Positions 1 through 6,869 of a DNA stretch of 7,798 nt are shown piece after piece. Positions within the stretch are counted from its first letter, which is position 1; each line of letters opens with the position of its first letter. Origin of the DNA: an uncultured Eubacteriales bacterium. Lineage in GTDB: Bacteria > Bacillota > Clostridia > Peptostreptococcales > Anaerovoracaceae. The DNA is taken from assembly GCA_902766185.1 (NCBI GenBank), contig CACXCQ010000070.1, positions 1 through 7,798 of the forward strand. The letters run 5' to 3'. The position numbers and the translations under genes are program-made. The notes under the pieces are model-generated. The model was given only the letters and a program-made list of their open reading frames with translations. It made no database searches and was not told the DNA's origin.

Positions 1-1185
1 GAGATCGACGCGGGAGGAGACTTCCCGGTGACCCTGAGCATCGGCGTCGGCCTCGGCGGAGACACGCCGGCCGCCTGCGACCGGTACGCCCAGGACGCCC
101 TGGACATTGCCCTTGGACGGGGCGGTGACCAGGCGGTGATCAAGAACGTGGATGATCTGGAGTATTACGGCGGCAAGACCCAGGGCGTGGAAAAATCCAA
201 CAAGGGAAAATCCAGACTGATCGCCCACGCTCTGCGGGCGCTGATGAACCAGTCCAGCAGAGTCTTCATCATGGGCCACAAGAACCCGGATATGGACTGC
301 TTCGGCGCGGCGCTGGGCGTCAGCCGGATCGCGGCCACCGTGGGCAAGGACACCTATATCCTTCTTGGCGATTACGACGAGTCCATGGAGGAGATGGTGC
401 AGGACGCCAGAGCAACCGGCGACTATCAGTTCGTTTCCGACGAGAAAGCCCTTTCCCTCTACAAGGAGAATTCCCTGGTCGTGGTGGTGGATACTCACCG
501 GCCGGGATTGGTGGAATGCCTTGAGCTGGTGGAGAAAGCGGAGAAGCTGGTGGCCATCGACCATCACCGCCGGGCAGGAGACGTGCTTGCGGGACAGGTG
601 CTTTCGTACATGGAGCCCTATGCCTCCTCGGCATCGGAGCTCGTGGCGGAGGTGGTCCAGTACGCCTGCGACAAGAAGAGCCTGACCAAGGTGGAGGCAG
701 ACGCCCTGCTGGCAGGGATCATGCTGGATACCAACCGGTTCGCGGTGAAGGCCGGCGTGCGGACCTTCGAGGCGGCCTCCTGGCTGCGGCGGAACGGCGC
801 GGATCTGCAGACGGTCCGCCGGTACTTCCAGGCGGATGCGGAGAACTTCCGGATCAGAGCCGCCTGCGTGGCCGGCGCGTGGGTCATCGACGAGCACATC
901 GCCATGTCCGTATACGAGGGAAAGAATGTGAATTCCCAGATCGTGAACTCCCAGGTGGCGGACGAGCTGCTGACCATCAAGGGGATCGAGGCCAGCTTCG
1001 TGGCCGGACAGGACCAGAGCGGACAGACGGTGGTCAGCGCCAGATCTCTGGGCAGCATCAACGTTCAGAGGATCATGGAGCACTTCGGCGGAGGCGGACA
1101 CCTGAACACCGCCGGAGCCAAGGTGGACATGGAACCCAGAGAGATTCTGGCCGAAATCGAAGAATTCGTCAAAACTTCACATTAG
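1..1185 (+). CDS. gdpP: GdpP-type cyclic-di-AMP phosphodiesterase, 3' part (5' end outside window)
   Basis: The frame is open from base 1 to a TAG at 1183-1185, giving 394 codons. The ATG at 28 is internal: codons 1-27 read into the same conserved stretch, so the true start lies upstream. Window residues 1-40 ([10 protein letters not shown], then [16 protein letters not shown]) match the end of the degenerate GGDEF domain of GdpP. A DHH phosphoesterase domain follows: GHKNPDMD near residues 92-98, VVVDTH near 161-166, the DHH triad at 187-189 (bases 559-567) and LDTNRF followed by GVRTFEAA near 235-255. The DHHA1 motif [10 protein letters not shown] sits near 364-373. All visible metal-binding motifs look intact, so the enzyme is probably active. 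Known family role: membrane-bound hydrolysis of c-di-AMP to pApA, which affects potassium, osmotic and cell-wall balance. The membrane helices and PAS domain expected at the N-terminus are not in view. The position just before rplI and dnaB is the usual one in Bacillota and supports the call over a NrnA-type DHH nuclease. Confidence 0.95.
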   Translation, partial: EIDAGGDFPVTLSIGVGLGGDTPAACDRYAQDALDIALGRGGDQAVIKNVDDLEYYGGKTQGVEKSNKGKSRLIAHALRALMNQSSRVFIMGHKNPDMDCFGAALGVSRIAATVGKDTYILLGDYDESMEEMVQDARATGDYQFVSDEKALSLYKENSLVVVVDTHRPGLVECLELVEKAEKLVAIDHHRRAGDVLAGQVLSYMEPYASSASELVAEVVQYACDKKSLTKVEADALLAGIMLDTNRFAVKAGVRTFEAASWLRRNGADLQTVRRYFQADAENFRIRAACVAGAWVIDEHIAMSVYEGKNVNSQIVNSQVADELLTIKGIEASFVAGQDQSGQTVVSARSLGSINVQRIMEHFGGGGHLNTAGAKVDMEPREILAEIEEFVKTSH

Positions 1186-1216
1186 GAAGATAGAATATAG
1201 GATACAACAGGAGAGC

Positions 1217-1222
1217 AGGAGG
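1217..1222 (+). promoter_or_regulatory. Ribosome binding site of rplI
   Basis: A perfect AGGAGG lies 9 bases before the ATG at 1232. It fixes the rplI start and is the strongest Shine-Dalgarno sequence in the window, as expected for a ribosomal protein gene. The 46-base leader between gdpP and rplI is AT-richer than its surroundings and holds a short direct repeat, AGGATACA, at 1199-1206 and 1220-1227. Confidence 0.85.
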
Positions 1223-1231
1223 ATACAGAAG

Positions 1232-1675
1232 ATGATCGTGATCTTGACACAGGATGTGAAAGGCAAGGGCAAAGCCGGCGACGTAGTAAAGGTAAGCGAC
1301 GGCTACGCCAGAAATATGCTGCTGCCCAAGGGGCTGGCCAAGGAAGCGACCCAGGGGAACGTGAGAAACCTGGAGAAGCAGAAGGCGCTGGCCGAAGAGA
1401 AGAAGGAAGAGAAGCGGGCGGCCGCGCAAAAGCTGGCCGAAAGGCTGGAAAAGACCACGGTGACCATCCAGTCCAAGGGCGGTGAAAACGGCAAGCTGTT
1501 CGGCTCCATCACCTCCAAGGACATCGCTGCGGCGCTGGAGGAGCAGGAAGGGGTCAAGGTGGATAAGAAGAAGATCGATCTGCCGGCACCCATCAAGCAG
1601 GCCGGGAAGGAGACCGTCACGGTCAAGCTCTTCGAGGGCGTATCCGCGAAGATCAACGTCAACGTTACGGTATAA
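1232..1675 (+). CDS. rplI: 50S ribosomal protein L9
   Basis: The protein has 147 residues, the usual bacterial L9 length. The N-terminal rRNA-binding domain is plain: it starts MIVILTQDVKGKGKAGDVV, followed by VSDGYARNMLLPKGLA, which carries the family signature around residues 10-35. A long charged helix of Lys, Glu and Ala (about 41-75) links to the C-terminal domain, where GKLFGSIT and the closing VSAKINVNVTV are typical. L9 binds 23S rRNA near the base of the L1 stalk and helps reading-frame fidelity. The gene lies 46 bases after gdpP and 26 bases before dnaB, the standard arrangement in Bacillota. Start choice rests on a perfect Shine-Dalgarno and on the conserved MIVIL beginning. Nothing looks odd or damaged. 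Confidence 0.98.
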   Translation: MIVILTQDVKGKGKAGDVVKVSDGYARNMLLPKGLAKEATQGNVRNLEKQKALAEEKKEEKRAAAQKLAERLEKTTVTIQSKGGENGKLFGSITSKDIAAALEEQEGVKVDKKKIDLPAPIKQAGKETVTVKLFEGVSAKINVNVTV

Positions 1676-1687
1676 AGCAAACGGTTT

Positions 1688-1692
1688 AGGAG
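1688..1692 (+). promoter_or_regulatory. Ribosome binding site of dnaB
   Basis: AGGAG lies 9 bases before the ATG at 1702, in the 26-base gap after the rplI stop. It supports that ATG as the dnaB start. No terminator-like hairpin is seen in the gap, so dnaB is likely read through from rplI. Confidence 0.75.
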
Positions 1693-1701
1693 TGTACGGA
1701 T

Positions 1702-3036
1702 ATGGAAGGAAGGGTCCCTCCTCACAGTCTTGACGCGGAACGCTCCGCACTGGGCGCAGCGCTTCTGTCGAAGAACGCTTTGTTTGACGTGGTGGAAAAC
1801 GTCAAGGCAAAGGATTTTTATGATGCGAATCACAAGGAGATCTTCGAAGCGATCCTGGATCTGTCCAGGCGAAACGCTCCGGTGGACGCCCTGACCGTAT
1901 CCGAGGAACTGAAGAAGCGGGGAACGCTGGAGATGGTAGGCGGCAGAGCCTACGTGGCCAGCCTTTCCTCGGGAACGCCCACGACGGTCAACGCTGAGGA
2001 ATACGCCAAGATCGTCGCCCAGAAGGCTTCCGCCCGCCAGCTGATCGAGGTGGCGGACGACGTGGTCAACAAGGGTTATGAGGGATCCATGGATCCGCAG
2101 ACGCTGCTGGATTACGCGGAGAGCGGAATTTTTGAGATCTCCCAGGCCCGCCAGAAGGGGCAGTACACCCACATCAAGGATGTGCTGCTGGAGAACATCG
2201 ACATCATCGACAAGGCGGCACAGATGGAGGGCGGCCTCACCGGTATCACCACAGGATTCCGGGATCTGGATGAGAAGACCTCCGGACTGCAGAAGTCGGA
2301 TCTGATCATCCTCGCAGCACGTCCGGCCATGGGCAAGACTGCCTTTGCGCTGACGGTGGCGCTGAACTCCGCGGTGAAGGGCGGCGCTTCGGTGCTGATC
2401 TTCAGCATGGAGATGGCCAAGGAGCAGCTGGGACAGAGACTGCTGGCCATGGAGTCCCGGGTGGATATGCAGAGCCTGAAGAAGGGCAAGCTGCAGCGCC
2501 GGGACTGGGACGACATCAACGACGCGCTGGATATCCTGTCCAGGGCGAATATTCATATTGACGACACCCCCGGTGTCAGCATCATGGAAATGAAGAGCAA
2601 ATGCCGCCGGCTGAAGGCGGAGGCCGGGCTGGACCTGGTGATCATCGACTATCTGCAGCTGATGAATCCCGAAGGAAGAGCCGACTCCCGCACCCAGGAG
2701 ATCTCGGTGATCTCCCGAAACCTGAAGCTGCTGGCCAGAGAGCTGGACTGCCCGGTGATCGTGCTGTCCCAGCTTTCCCGGGCGCCGGAGACCAGAACGG
2801 ACCACCGGCCCATGCTGTCGGACCTGCGTGAATCCGGCTCCATCGAGCAGGACGCGGACATCGTCATCTTCCTGTACAGGGACGATTACTATCACCAGGA
2901 CGAAGCTGTGCCGGGCGAGTGCGAGGTCATCGTGGCCAAGCAGAGGAGCGGCCCCACCGGAACGGTGAAGGTGGCGTGGCTGGACAAGATCACCAAGTTC
3001 GTGGACAGCGCCGGAAGCAACATGGGAGGCTTCTGA
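1702..3036 (+). CDS. dnaB: Replicative DNA helicase DnaB
   Basis: A full-length protein of 444 residues, normal for the family. The N-terminal helical domain starts with VPPHSLDAERSALGAALL (about residues 5-22), the typical beginning. After a linker comes the RecA-like motor: Walker A ARPAMGKTA with the key Lys at 212, SMEMAKEQL with the catalytic Glu, Walker B LVIIDYLQLM with Asp 316, and LSQLSR with Gln 357. LSDLRESGSIEQDADIVIF follows, and KQRSGPTGTV holds the presumed arginine finger at 415. Known role: a hexameric 5'-3' helicase that unwinds DNA at the fork and recruits primase. The gene ends TGA TAA and is followed at once by a DnaD-like gene, so helicase and likely loading partner are co-expressed. 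In the dnaB and DnaD-like frames TTA, CTA and TCA codons are absent, showing strong GC-driven codon choice. No intein or insertion interrupts the gene. Confidence 0.98.
   Translation: MEGRVPPHSLDAERSALGAALLSKNALFDVVENVKAKDFYDANHKEIFEAILDLSRRNAPVDALTVSEELKKRGTLEMVGGRAYVASLSSGTPTTVNAEEYAKIVAQKASARQLIEVADDVVNKGYEGSMDPQTLLDYAESGIFEISQARQKGQYTHIKDVLLENIDIIDKAAQMEGGLTGITTGFRDLDEKTSGLQKSDLIILAARPAMGKTAFALTVALNSAVKGGASVLIFSMEMAKEQLGQRLLAMESRVDMQSLKKGKLQRRDWDDINDALDILSRANIHIDDTPGVSIMEMKSKCRRLKAEAGLDLVIIDYLQLMNPEGRADSRTQEISVISRNLKLLARELDCPVIVLSQLSRAPETRTDHRPMLSDLRESGSIEQDADIVIFLYRDDYYHQDEAVPGECEVIVAKQRSGPTGTVKVAWLDKITKFVDSAGSNMGGF
3024..3029 (+). promoter_or_regulatory. Ribosome binding site of the DnaD-like gene, inside the end of dnaB
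   Basis: GGGAGG lies within the last dnaB codons (Met-Gly-Gly-Phe) and 10 bases before the ATG at 3040. dnaB ends in two stops in a row, TGA at 3034 and TAA at 3037, directly against that ATG. Ribosomes finishing dnaB therefore stop on the next gene's initiation site, which suggests translational coupling. Confidence 0.7.
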
Positions 3037-3039
3037 TAA

Positions 3040-4314
3040 ATGGCATTTTACAGAGAATCGATCAAGGACTATTTTCTGCTGGATACGCCGGTGGAGAATA
3101 TGTTCATCAACGAATATATGGCCGGCGCTCCGGGAGAGTACCTGAAGGTGTATCTTTTCGCGCTGATGTATGCGGGTCTGGATACGGACCTGACCAACGC
3201 GGATATCGCCAAACACCTGAACATGGAACCGGAGGACGTGCTGAAGGCCTGGACATATTGGGAAAAGCTGAACGTGATCCGCAAGCACATGAAAGGCAGT
3301 GAGAGCGGGTTCGATTATGATGTGGAATTCGTGGTGCTGAAGGAGCAGCTCTACGGCGAGGCCGCGGCGCCCCAGATGGGGATGCAGACCATCGGCCAGC
3401 TGATGGAGGATCCTCCAATCAGGCAGATGATCACGGAGATCGAGCAGATCACGGGCCGGGTGTACTCCAGCTCGGAGATGCAGAAGATCCTTTCCTGGAT
3501 CGAGGATTACCAGATCCTCCCCGAGACCATCACCTACGCTTTCCGCTACGCGAAGAAGCAGAAGAAGAATACGCTGAAGTATGTGGCGAAGCTGGTGGAC
3601 GACTGGGGAAGCCGGGGACTTCGGGACGTCGCCTCCGTGGAGGAGATGCTGGCGAAGGATGACCGGCGCTACACCATGAGAAGACGGGTCTTCCAGGCCC
3701 TGGGGTTCGCCCGGGGAGCCACGGAGGAGGAGAAGCGGATCATCGATGGATGGTTCGACGAGATGGGACTTTCCATGGAGACGGTCCTGGACGCCTGCAG
3801 CAGGACCTCCGGGATCTCCAATCCCAACATCAATTACGTGAACAAGGTGCTCCGCAACTGGCAGGATGAGGGAAAGGCAGGGCGGTCCGCCGAGCCGGGG
3901 GGCAAGCCCACCAGCCGGGAGATCATGCAGTACTACGACGCCCTCAGGCAGAAGGAAGAGGCTGAGGCGGAGCAGCGCAGGAAAGAAGTTTACGCGGCGG
4001 TTCCGCGGATACGCGAGATCGATGAGCGGATCAACGGCCTGAACAGGGATCTGTCCAGGATCATCATCTCCGACACCGTGGATAAGAAAAAGGCAGGGGC
4101 GAAGATCCGCAAGGAGATGGACGAGCTCAACATGGAGAAGGCCTTCCTGCTGACCGAAAACGAATACGAGCTTGATTATATGGACGTGCATTACACGTGC
4201 ACGGAATGCGGCGACACAGGAATACTTGAAACGGGAGAAAGGTGCCAATGCTGCGAAAAGGTGACCAGGGAACAGATCGACAGAATTCTGAACCCAGCAA
4301 AGACACAGAATTGA
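3040..4314 (+). CDS. DnaD-domain primosome protein with a C-terminal DnaC-type loader N-domain
   Basis: The protein has 424 residues. Residues about 10-95 look like the DnaD N-terminal winged helix (LTNADIAKHLNMEPEDVLKAW). Two DnaD/DnaB C-terminal (DnaB_2) repeats follow, at about 125-205 and 210-285. Each ends in the family's Tyr-x3-hydrophobic-x3-Trp motif: YVAKLVDDW at 181-189 and YVNKVLRNW at 266-274. From about 296 the sequence changes character: RKEVYAAVPRIREIDERI, a charged helical region, then LLTENEYELDYMDVHYTC and CTECGDTG. From memory this matches the N-terminal part of clostridial DnaC/DnaI-like helicase loaders. Its cysteines, at 387, 390, 402 and 404 (with 405), form CxxC-x11-CxCC, a plausible zinc site. 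The AAA+ ATPase that should follow in a loader is missing; the frame stops 19 residues after the last cysteine. The role is inferred: DNA binding and DnaB recruitment at origins or restart sites. The DnaD identity is firm; the fused loader segment is my reading from remembered family patterns. Confidence 0.88.
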   Translation: MAFYRESIKDYFLLDTPVENMFINEYMAGAPGEYLKVYLFALMYAGLDTDLTNADIAKHLNMEPEDVLKAWTYWEKLNVIRKHMKGSESGFDYDVEFVVLKEQLYGEAAAPQMGMQTIGQLMEDPPIRQMITEIEQITGRVYSSSEMQKILSWIEDYQILPETITYAFRYAKKQKKNTLKYVAKLVDDWGSRGLRDVASVEEMLAKDDRRYTMRRRVFQALGFARGATEEEKRIIDGWFDEMGLSMETVLDACSRTSGISNPNINYVNKVLRNWQDEGKAGRSAEPGGKPTSREIMQYYDALRQKEEAEAEQRRKEVYAAVPRIREIDERINGLNRDLSRIIISDTVDKKKAGAKIRKEMDELNMEKAFLLTENEYELDYMDVHYTCTECGDTGILETGERCQCCEKVTREQIDRILNPAKTQN

Positions 4315-4344
4315 ATATAACGCGGGAAAACGCGAGCCTTCCCC

Positions 4345-4349
4345 GGGAG
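4345..4349 (+). promoter_or_regulatory. Probable ribosome binding site deciding the M23 peptidase start
   Basis: GGGAG lies 9 bases before the ATG at 4359. A rival start, the ATG at 4248, also has GGGAG (4233-4237) 10 bases upstream but would overlap the DnaD-like gene by 67 bases, through its cysteine motif. The later start gives a clean 44-base gap and is preferred, without proof. Confidence 0.5.
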
Positions 4350-4358
4350 CAGGGCAGG

Positions 4359-6818
4359 ATGGACCCCAGCAAGGAGGAACTCCTGTCCCAGAACGATCGG
4401 GCAAGAAGGTTTTTTGAGGAGATACAAAACCTGAAGCGGGACCTGAACACACTGAAGGATACTGAGGTGCTTCCGGCACCTCATGCTTCGGGTGCCAACG
4501 AACAGGCGCCGGCTGCGCAGGCAGCGGTTCCCGCCGAGGCAGAAGAAGCTGCGCAGGCCGCCGAGACCGCTCAGGTGGCAGAGGTCGAAACTGCGGCCGG
4601 ACAGACAGTGCCTGAGACGGCGGTGGAATCCGTTCCGGCAGAGGCGATCGCCGCGGCAGTCGTGGCGGCGGCGCAGACGGCAGCGCCGGATGCGACAGCT
4701 GAACCTGAACGGCGGGTGACGGAACCTGAACCGCAGGCGACGGAACCTGCTGCGGTAGAGACGGCTGAAGCGACGGTTGAACCCGCACAGCAGGGGGCGG
4801 AAGTGACGGCCATTGAAGTGACGGCCACAGAAACCCCGGCCACGGAAGCGGCGGCTGATGCTGCAGGACCCGCCGAGGCGGCCGAAGCTGTGGCAGAACC
4901 CGCTGCGGCAGTGGATCCGGCGGGGCTGAGCCGGCCGGACGCATCGGAGACCTTTGAGACCCGGTTCCGCCAGCAGATGGAGAATCAGATCCAGGCGGTA
5001 CAGGAAGAAGAGGAGACCCGGGCCAAGGCGAAGGCGGCGAAGGCAGCGCGAAGAGAAGCCTACCGCCGGGAAAAGCAGGCCAGGGACAAGGAGCGCCGGG
5101 AAGAGCGCCGGGCAAAGGCGAAGAAAAAGCAGCAGGAAAGAGCCCTGCGTGCCGAGATCCGGCGAAAGAAGCGCATTGCAGATAAATCCGCGGAGATGGG
5201 CGGCGGCATCGTAAACGCCCACGACACTACCGTCAGCACGGAGATCCAGCCGGTGGCCAAGTTCTCCTGGAGAGATCTTCTGGGCATCGTTCCGCACCAT
5301 GAGAAGCGTGCGGCAGCCACCGAGGAAGAACTGCAGGCGCTGAAGGAAGAGCAGGAAAAGAAGACGGCGGAAGCCAGACAGGTGGCCTCACAGCTGTCCA
5401 AGGTGCGGGCTACCCGTTACCGCAACAGTGCCTTCGGCCAGCGCGCGGAAGCCTTCAAGAAGTTCTGCGAGCGGCACAAGACGCTGCTGCTGACAGGCCT
5501 GAGCATGGTGCTGCTGGTCTGCGTAGGCGCGGCCGGCGTCATCAACTACTGCACCATCTACGAGTACTCCTACAACGGGCACTCGCTGGGCTACGTCAAA
5601 AGCAAAGACCAGGTTTTGCAGATCACCGATATGGTGCAGCACGCGCTGACGGAAGATAAGGAAATGCAGGTCATCATCGACCCGAAGGATGACATCACCT
5701 TCCAGCGGGTGTCTACGCTGGATCGGGAGGTCACGCCGGACTCCTCGGAGGACGTGCTGCGGCGGCTGACCTACGTGGGCGACCTGAACGTGAAGGCCTA
5801 CGGCGTGTACGTCAACGGCAAGAAGGCCGGCGCGGTGCGCAGCAAAGACGTGGCGGCGGAGGTGCTGAAGAAGATCGAGGACCGGTACGCCAGCGACAAG
5901 GAGGGCACCGTCATCGAGAAGGCGCAGATCCTGGAAACGGTGGACGTCCGCAAGGGCAACAACAGCCTGCGGCAGGTCTATTCCGCGGACCGGATGGCGG
6001 AGATCCTGTGTACCAGCGGAAGGAAGGAGACCGTCCACACCGTTGTTGCCGGAGAGACGCTGAACGATATCGCGCTGATGTACGGAACCACGGACGAGCG
6101 GCTGATAGCGGACAACGAGGGCGTGGACCCGACGCAGCTGGAGGTGGGCAGCACCCTGCTGATCAAGCAGAACGCGCCGCTGCTCACGGTACGGATGGTC
6201 GAGAAGCGTGATTACACGAAGACCATAAAATTTGAAACGGTAACGAAGAAGACCGACGAAATGTACGAGGACGAGCAGGAGATCCAGCAGGAGGGCAAGG
6301 ACGGCACCGAGTCCATTTCGGAGCGGACAGTCTCCATCAACGGAGAAGTGGAGAAGCGGAGCGTTCTGAGCGACGTGATCATCGAAAAGCCCGTGAAGAA
6401 GATCGTGCTGGTGGGAACTGCGGAACGGCCGCCTACGGTGGGTGACGGCGTATACATCTGGCCGCTGGCCGGAGGCTACAGCCTGACCTCCAACTACGGC
6501 TACCGCTGGGGAAGACTCCATGCGGGCATCGACCTGGGAACGCCGGTGGGCAATGACGTTCTGGCGGCGGACGGCGGTATCGTGGTCCGGGCCGGATACT
6601 TCGGCGGCTACGGCTACTGCGTGGACATCGATCACCAGAACGGCCAGATGACAAGATACGGGCATCTCAGCCAGATCCTGGTCAGTGAGGGCGAAGGCGT
6701 CTATGAAGGACAGCACATTGCCGAGTCCGGAAACACCGGGCGGAGCACGGGAGCTCATCTGCACTTTGAGATCCACGTGAACGGACAGACGCACGACCCG
6801 CTGCAGGATCTGCCATAA
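4359..6818 (+). CDS. Membrane-anchored M23 metallopeptidase with LysM and G5 domains
   Basis: From the preferred ATG the protein has 819 residues. Residues 45-190 are low-complexity Ala/Glu/Pro/Thr. Residues 215-273 are extremely rich in Lys, Arg, Glu and Ala; a shorter coiled stretch lies near 308-345. One hydrophobic helix at about 375-395 (TLLLTGLSMVLLVCVGAAGV) is the only membrane segment and no signal peptidase site is evident, so the first 374 residues should be cytoplasmic and the rest outside. Outside lie two VNGK-like modules (about 405-425 and 483-510), a LysM domain (559-604), a G5-type region (about 609-690) and a C-terminal M23 domain. Its zinc and catalytic residues are present: His 721 and Asp 725 in HAGID, His 769 in YGHLS, and His 800 and 802 in HLHFE. 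It should bind and cut peptidoglycan cross-links. The ORF also stays open upstream to a GTG at 4242. Substrate and partners are unknown; the family includes division and sporulation factors. Confidence 0.9.
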   Translation: MDPSKEELLSQNDRARRFFEEIQNLKRDLNTLKDTEVLPAPHASGANEQAPAAQAAVPAEAEEAAQAAETAQVAEVETAAGQTVPETAVESVPAEAIAAAVVAAAQTAAPDATAEPERRVTEPEPQATEPAAVETAEATVEPAQQGAEVTAIEVTATETPATEAAADAAGPAEAAEAVAEPAAAVDPAGLSRPDASETFETRFRQQMENQIQAVQEEEETRAKAKAAKAARREAYRREKQARDKERREERRAKAKKKQQERALRAEIRRKKRIADKSAEMGGGIVNAHDTTVSTEIQPVAKFSWRDLLGIVPHHEKRAAATEEELQALKEEQEKKTAEARQVASQLSKVRATRYRNSAFGQRAEAFKKFCERHKTLLLTGLSMVLLVCVGAAGVINYCTIYEYSYNGHSLGYVKSKDQVLQITDMVQHALTEDKEMQVIIDPKDDITFQRVSTLDREVTPDSSEDVLRRLTYVGDLNVKAYGVYVNGKKAGAVRSKDVAAEVLKKIEDRYASDKEGTVIEKAQILETVDVRKGNNSLRQVYSADRMAEILCTSGRKETVHTVVAGETLNDIALMYGTTDERLIADNEGVDPTQLEVGSTLLIKQNAPLLTVRMVEKRDYTKTIKFETVTKKTDEMYEDEQEIQQEGKDGTESISERTVSINGEVEKRSVLSDVIIEKPVKKIVLVGTAERPPTVGDGVYIWPLAGGYSLTSNYGYRWGRLHAGIDLGTPVGNDVLAADGGIVVRAGYFGGYGYCVDIDHQNGQMTRYGHLSQILVSEGEGVYEGQHIAESGNTGRSTGAHLHFEIHVNGQTHDPLQDLP
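4718..4749 (+). repeat. Short direct repeat in the Ala-rich coding tract
   Basis: The 11-base string GACGGAACCTG occurs at 4718-4728 and again at 4739-4749, a 21-base period (seven codons), encoding repeated Thr-Glu-Pro. It lies in the low-complexity tail of the M23 peptidase and suggests growth by small in-frame duplications. Confidence 0.7.
4800..4827 (+). repeat. Second short direct repeat in the Ala-rich coding tract
   Basis: The 13-base string GAAGTGACGGCCA occurs at 4800-4812 and 4815-4827, a 15-base period (five codons), encoding Glu-Val-Thr-Ala twice. As with the repeat about 70 bases upstream, the period keeps the reading frame, so the tail can change length without harming the enzyme domains. 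Confidence 0.7.
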
Positions 6819-6856
6819 GGATCTGCACAAGGGAAACTGACAGCAGACAGTTGACA

Positions 6857-6862
6857 AGAAGG
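6857..6862 (+). promoter_or_regulatory. Ribosome binding site of the DivIC-like gene
   Basis: AGAAGG lies 7 bases before the ATG at 6870. The 51-base gap before this gene also holds a weak inverted repeat, AACTG at 6835-6839 with CAGTT at 6848-6852, and a 9-base direct repeat AGGATCTGC (6805-6813 and 6818-6826) that spans the M23 stop codon. Neither has an obvious role. Confidence 0.55.
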
Positions 6863-6869
6863 TAAGGGT

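Noticed and set aside
28..30. ATG at 28 as the true gdpP start
   Set aside because: The frame is open upstream and the preceding codons continue the conserved GGDEF-like strand, so the ATG actually lies within the gene.
1176..1206. Possible promoter before rplI: TTCACA with TAGAAT or GATACA nearby
   Set aside because: The two hexamers that match well are at the wrong spacing, and the correctly spaced one matches TATAAT in only three places.
3925..4314. Separate short gene for the DnaC-like segment starting at the ATG at 3925
   Set aside because: The only Shine-Dalgarno-like GGGAG is just 3 bases from that ATG, and the segment is in frame with the DnaD part without a stop, so a fusion is the simpler reading.
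1303..5115. A 1270-codon open frame on the minus strand
   Set aside because: It runs codon-on-codon opposite dnaB and the DnaD-like gene, where TTA, CTA and TCA codons are absent because of GC-rich codon choice, so no antisense stops arise. The product is low-complexity Leu/Pro/His/Arg and resembles no protein I know.
6835..6852. Inverted repeat AACTG / CAGTT as a terminator after the M23 gene
   Set aside because: Only five base pairs with an 8-base loop and no run of T follows; too weak to terminate.
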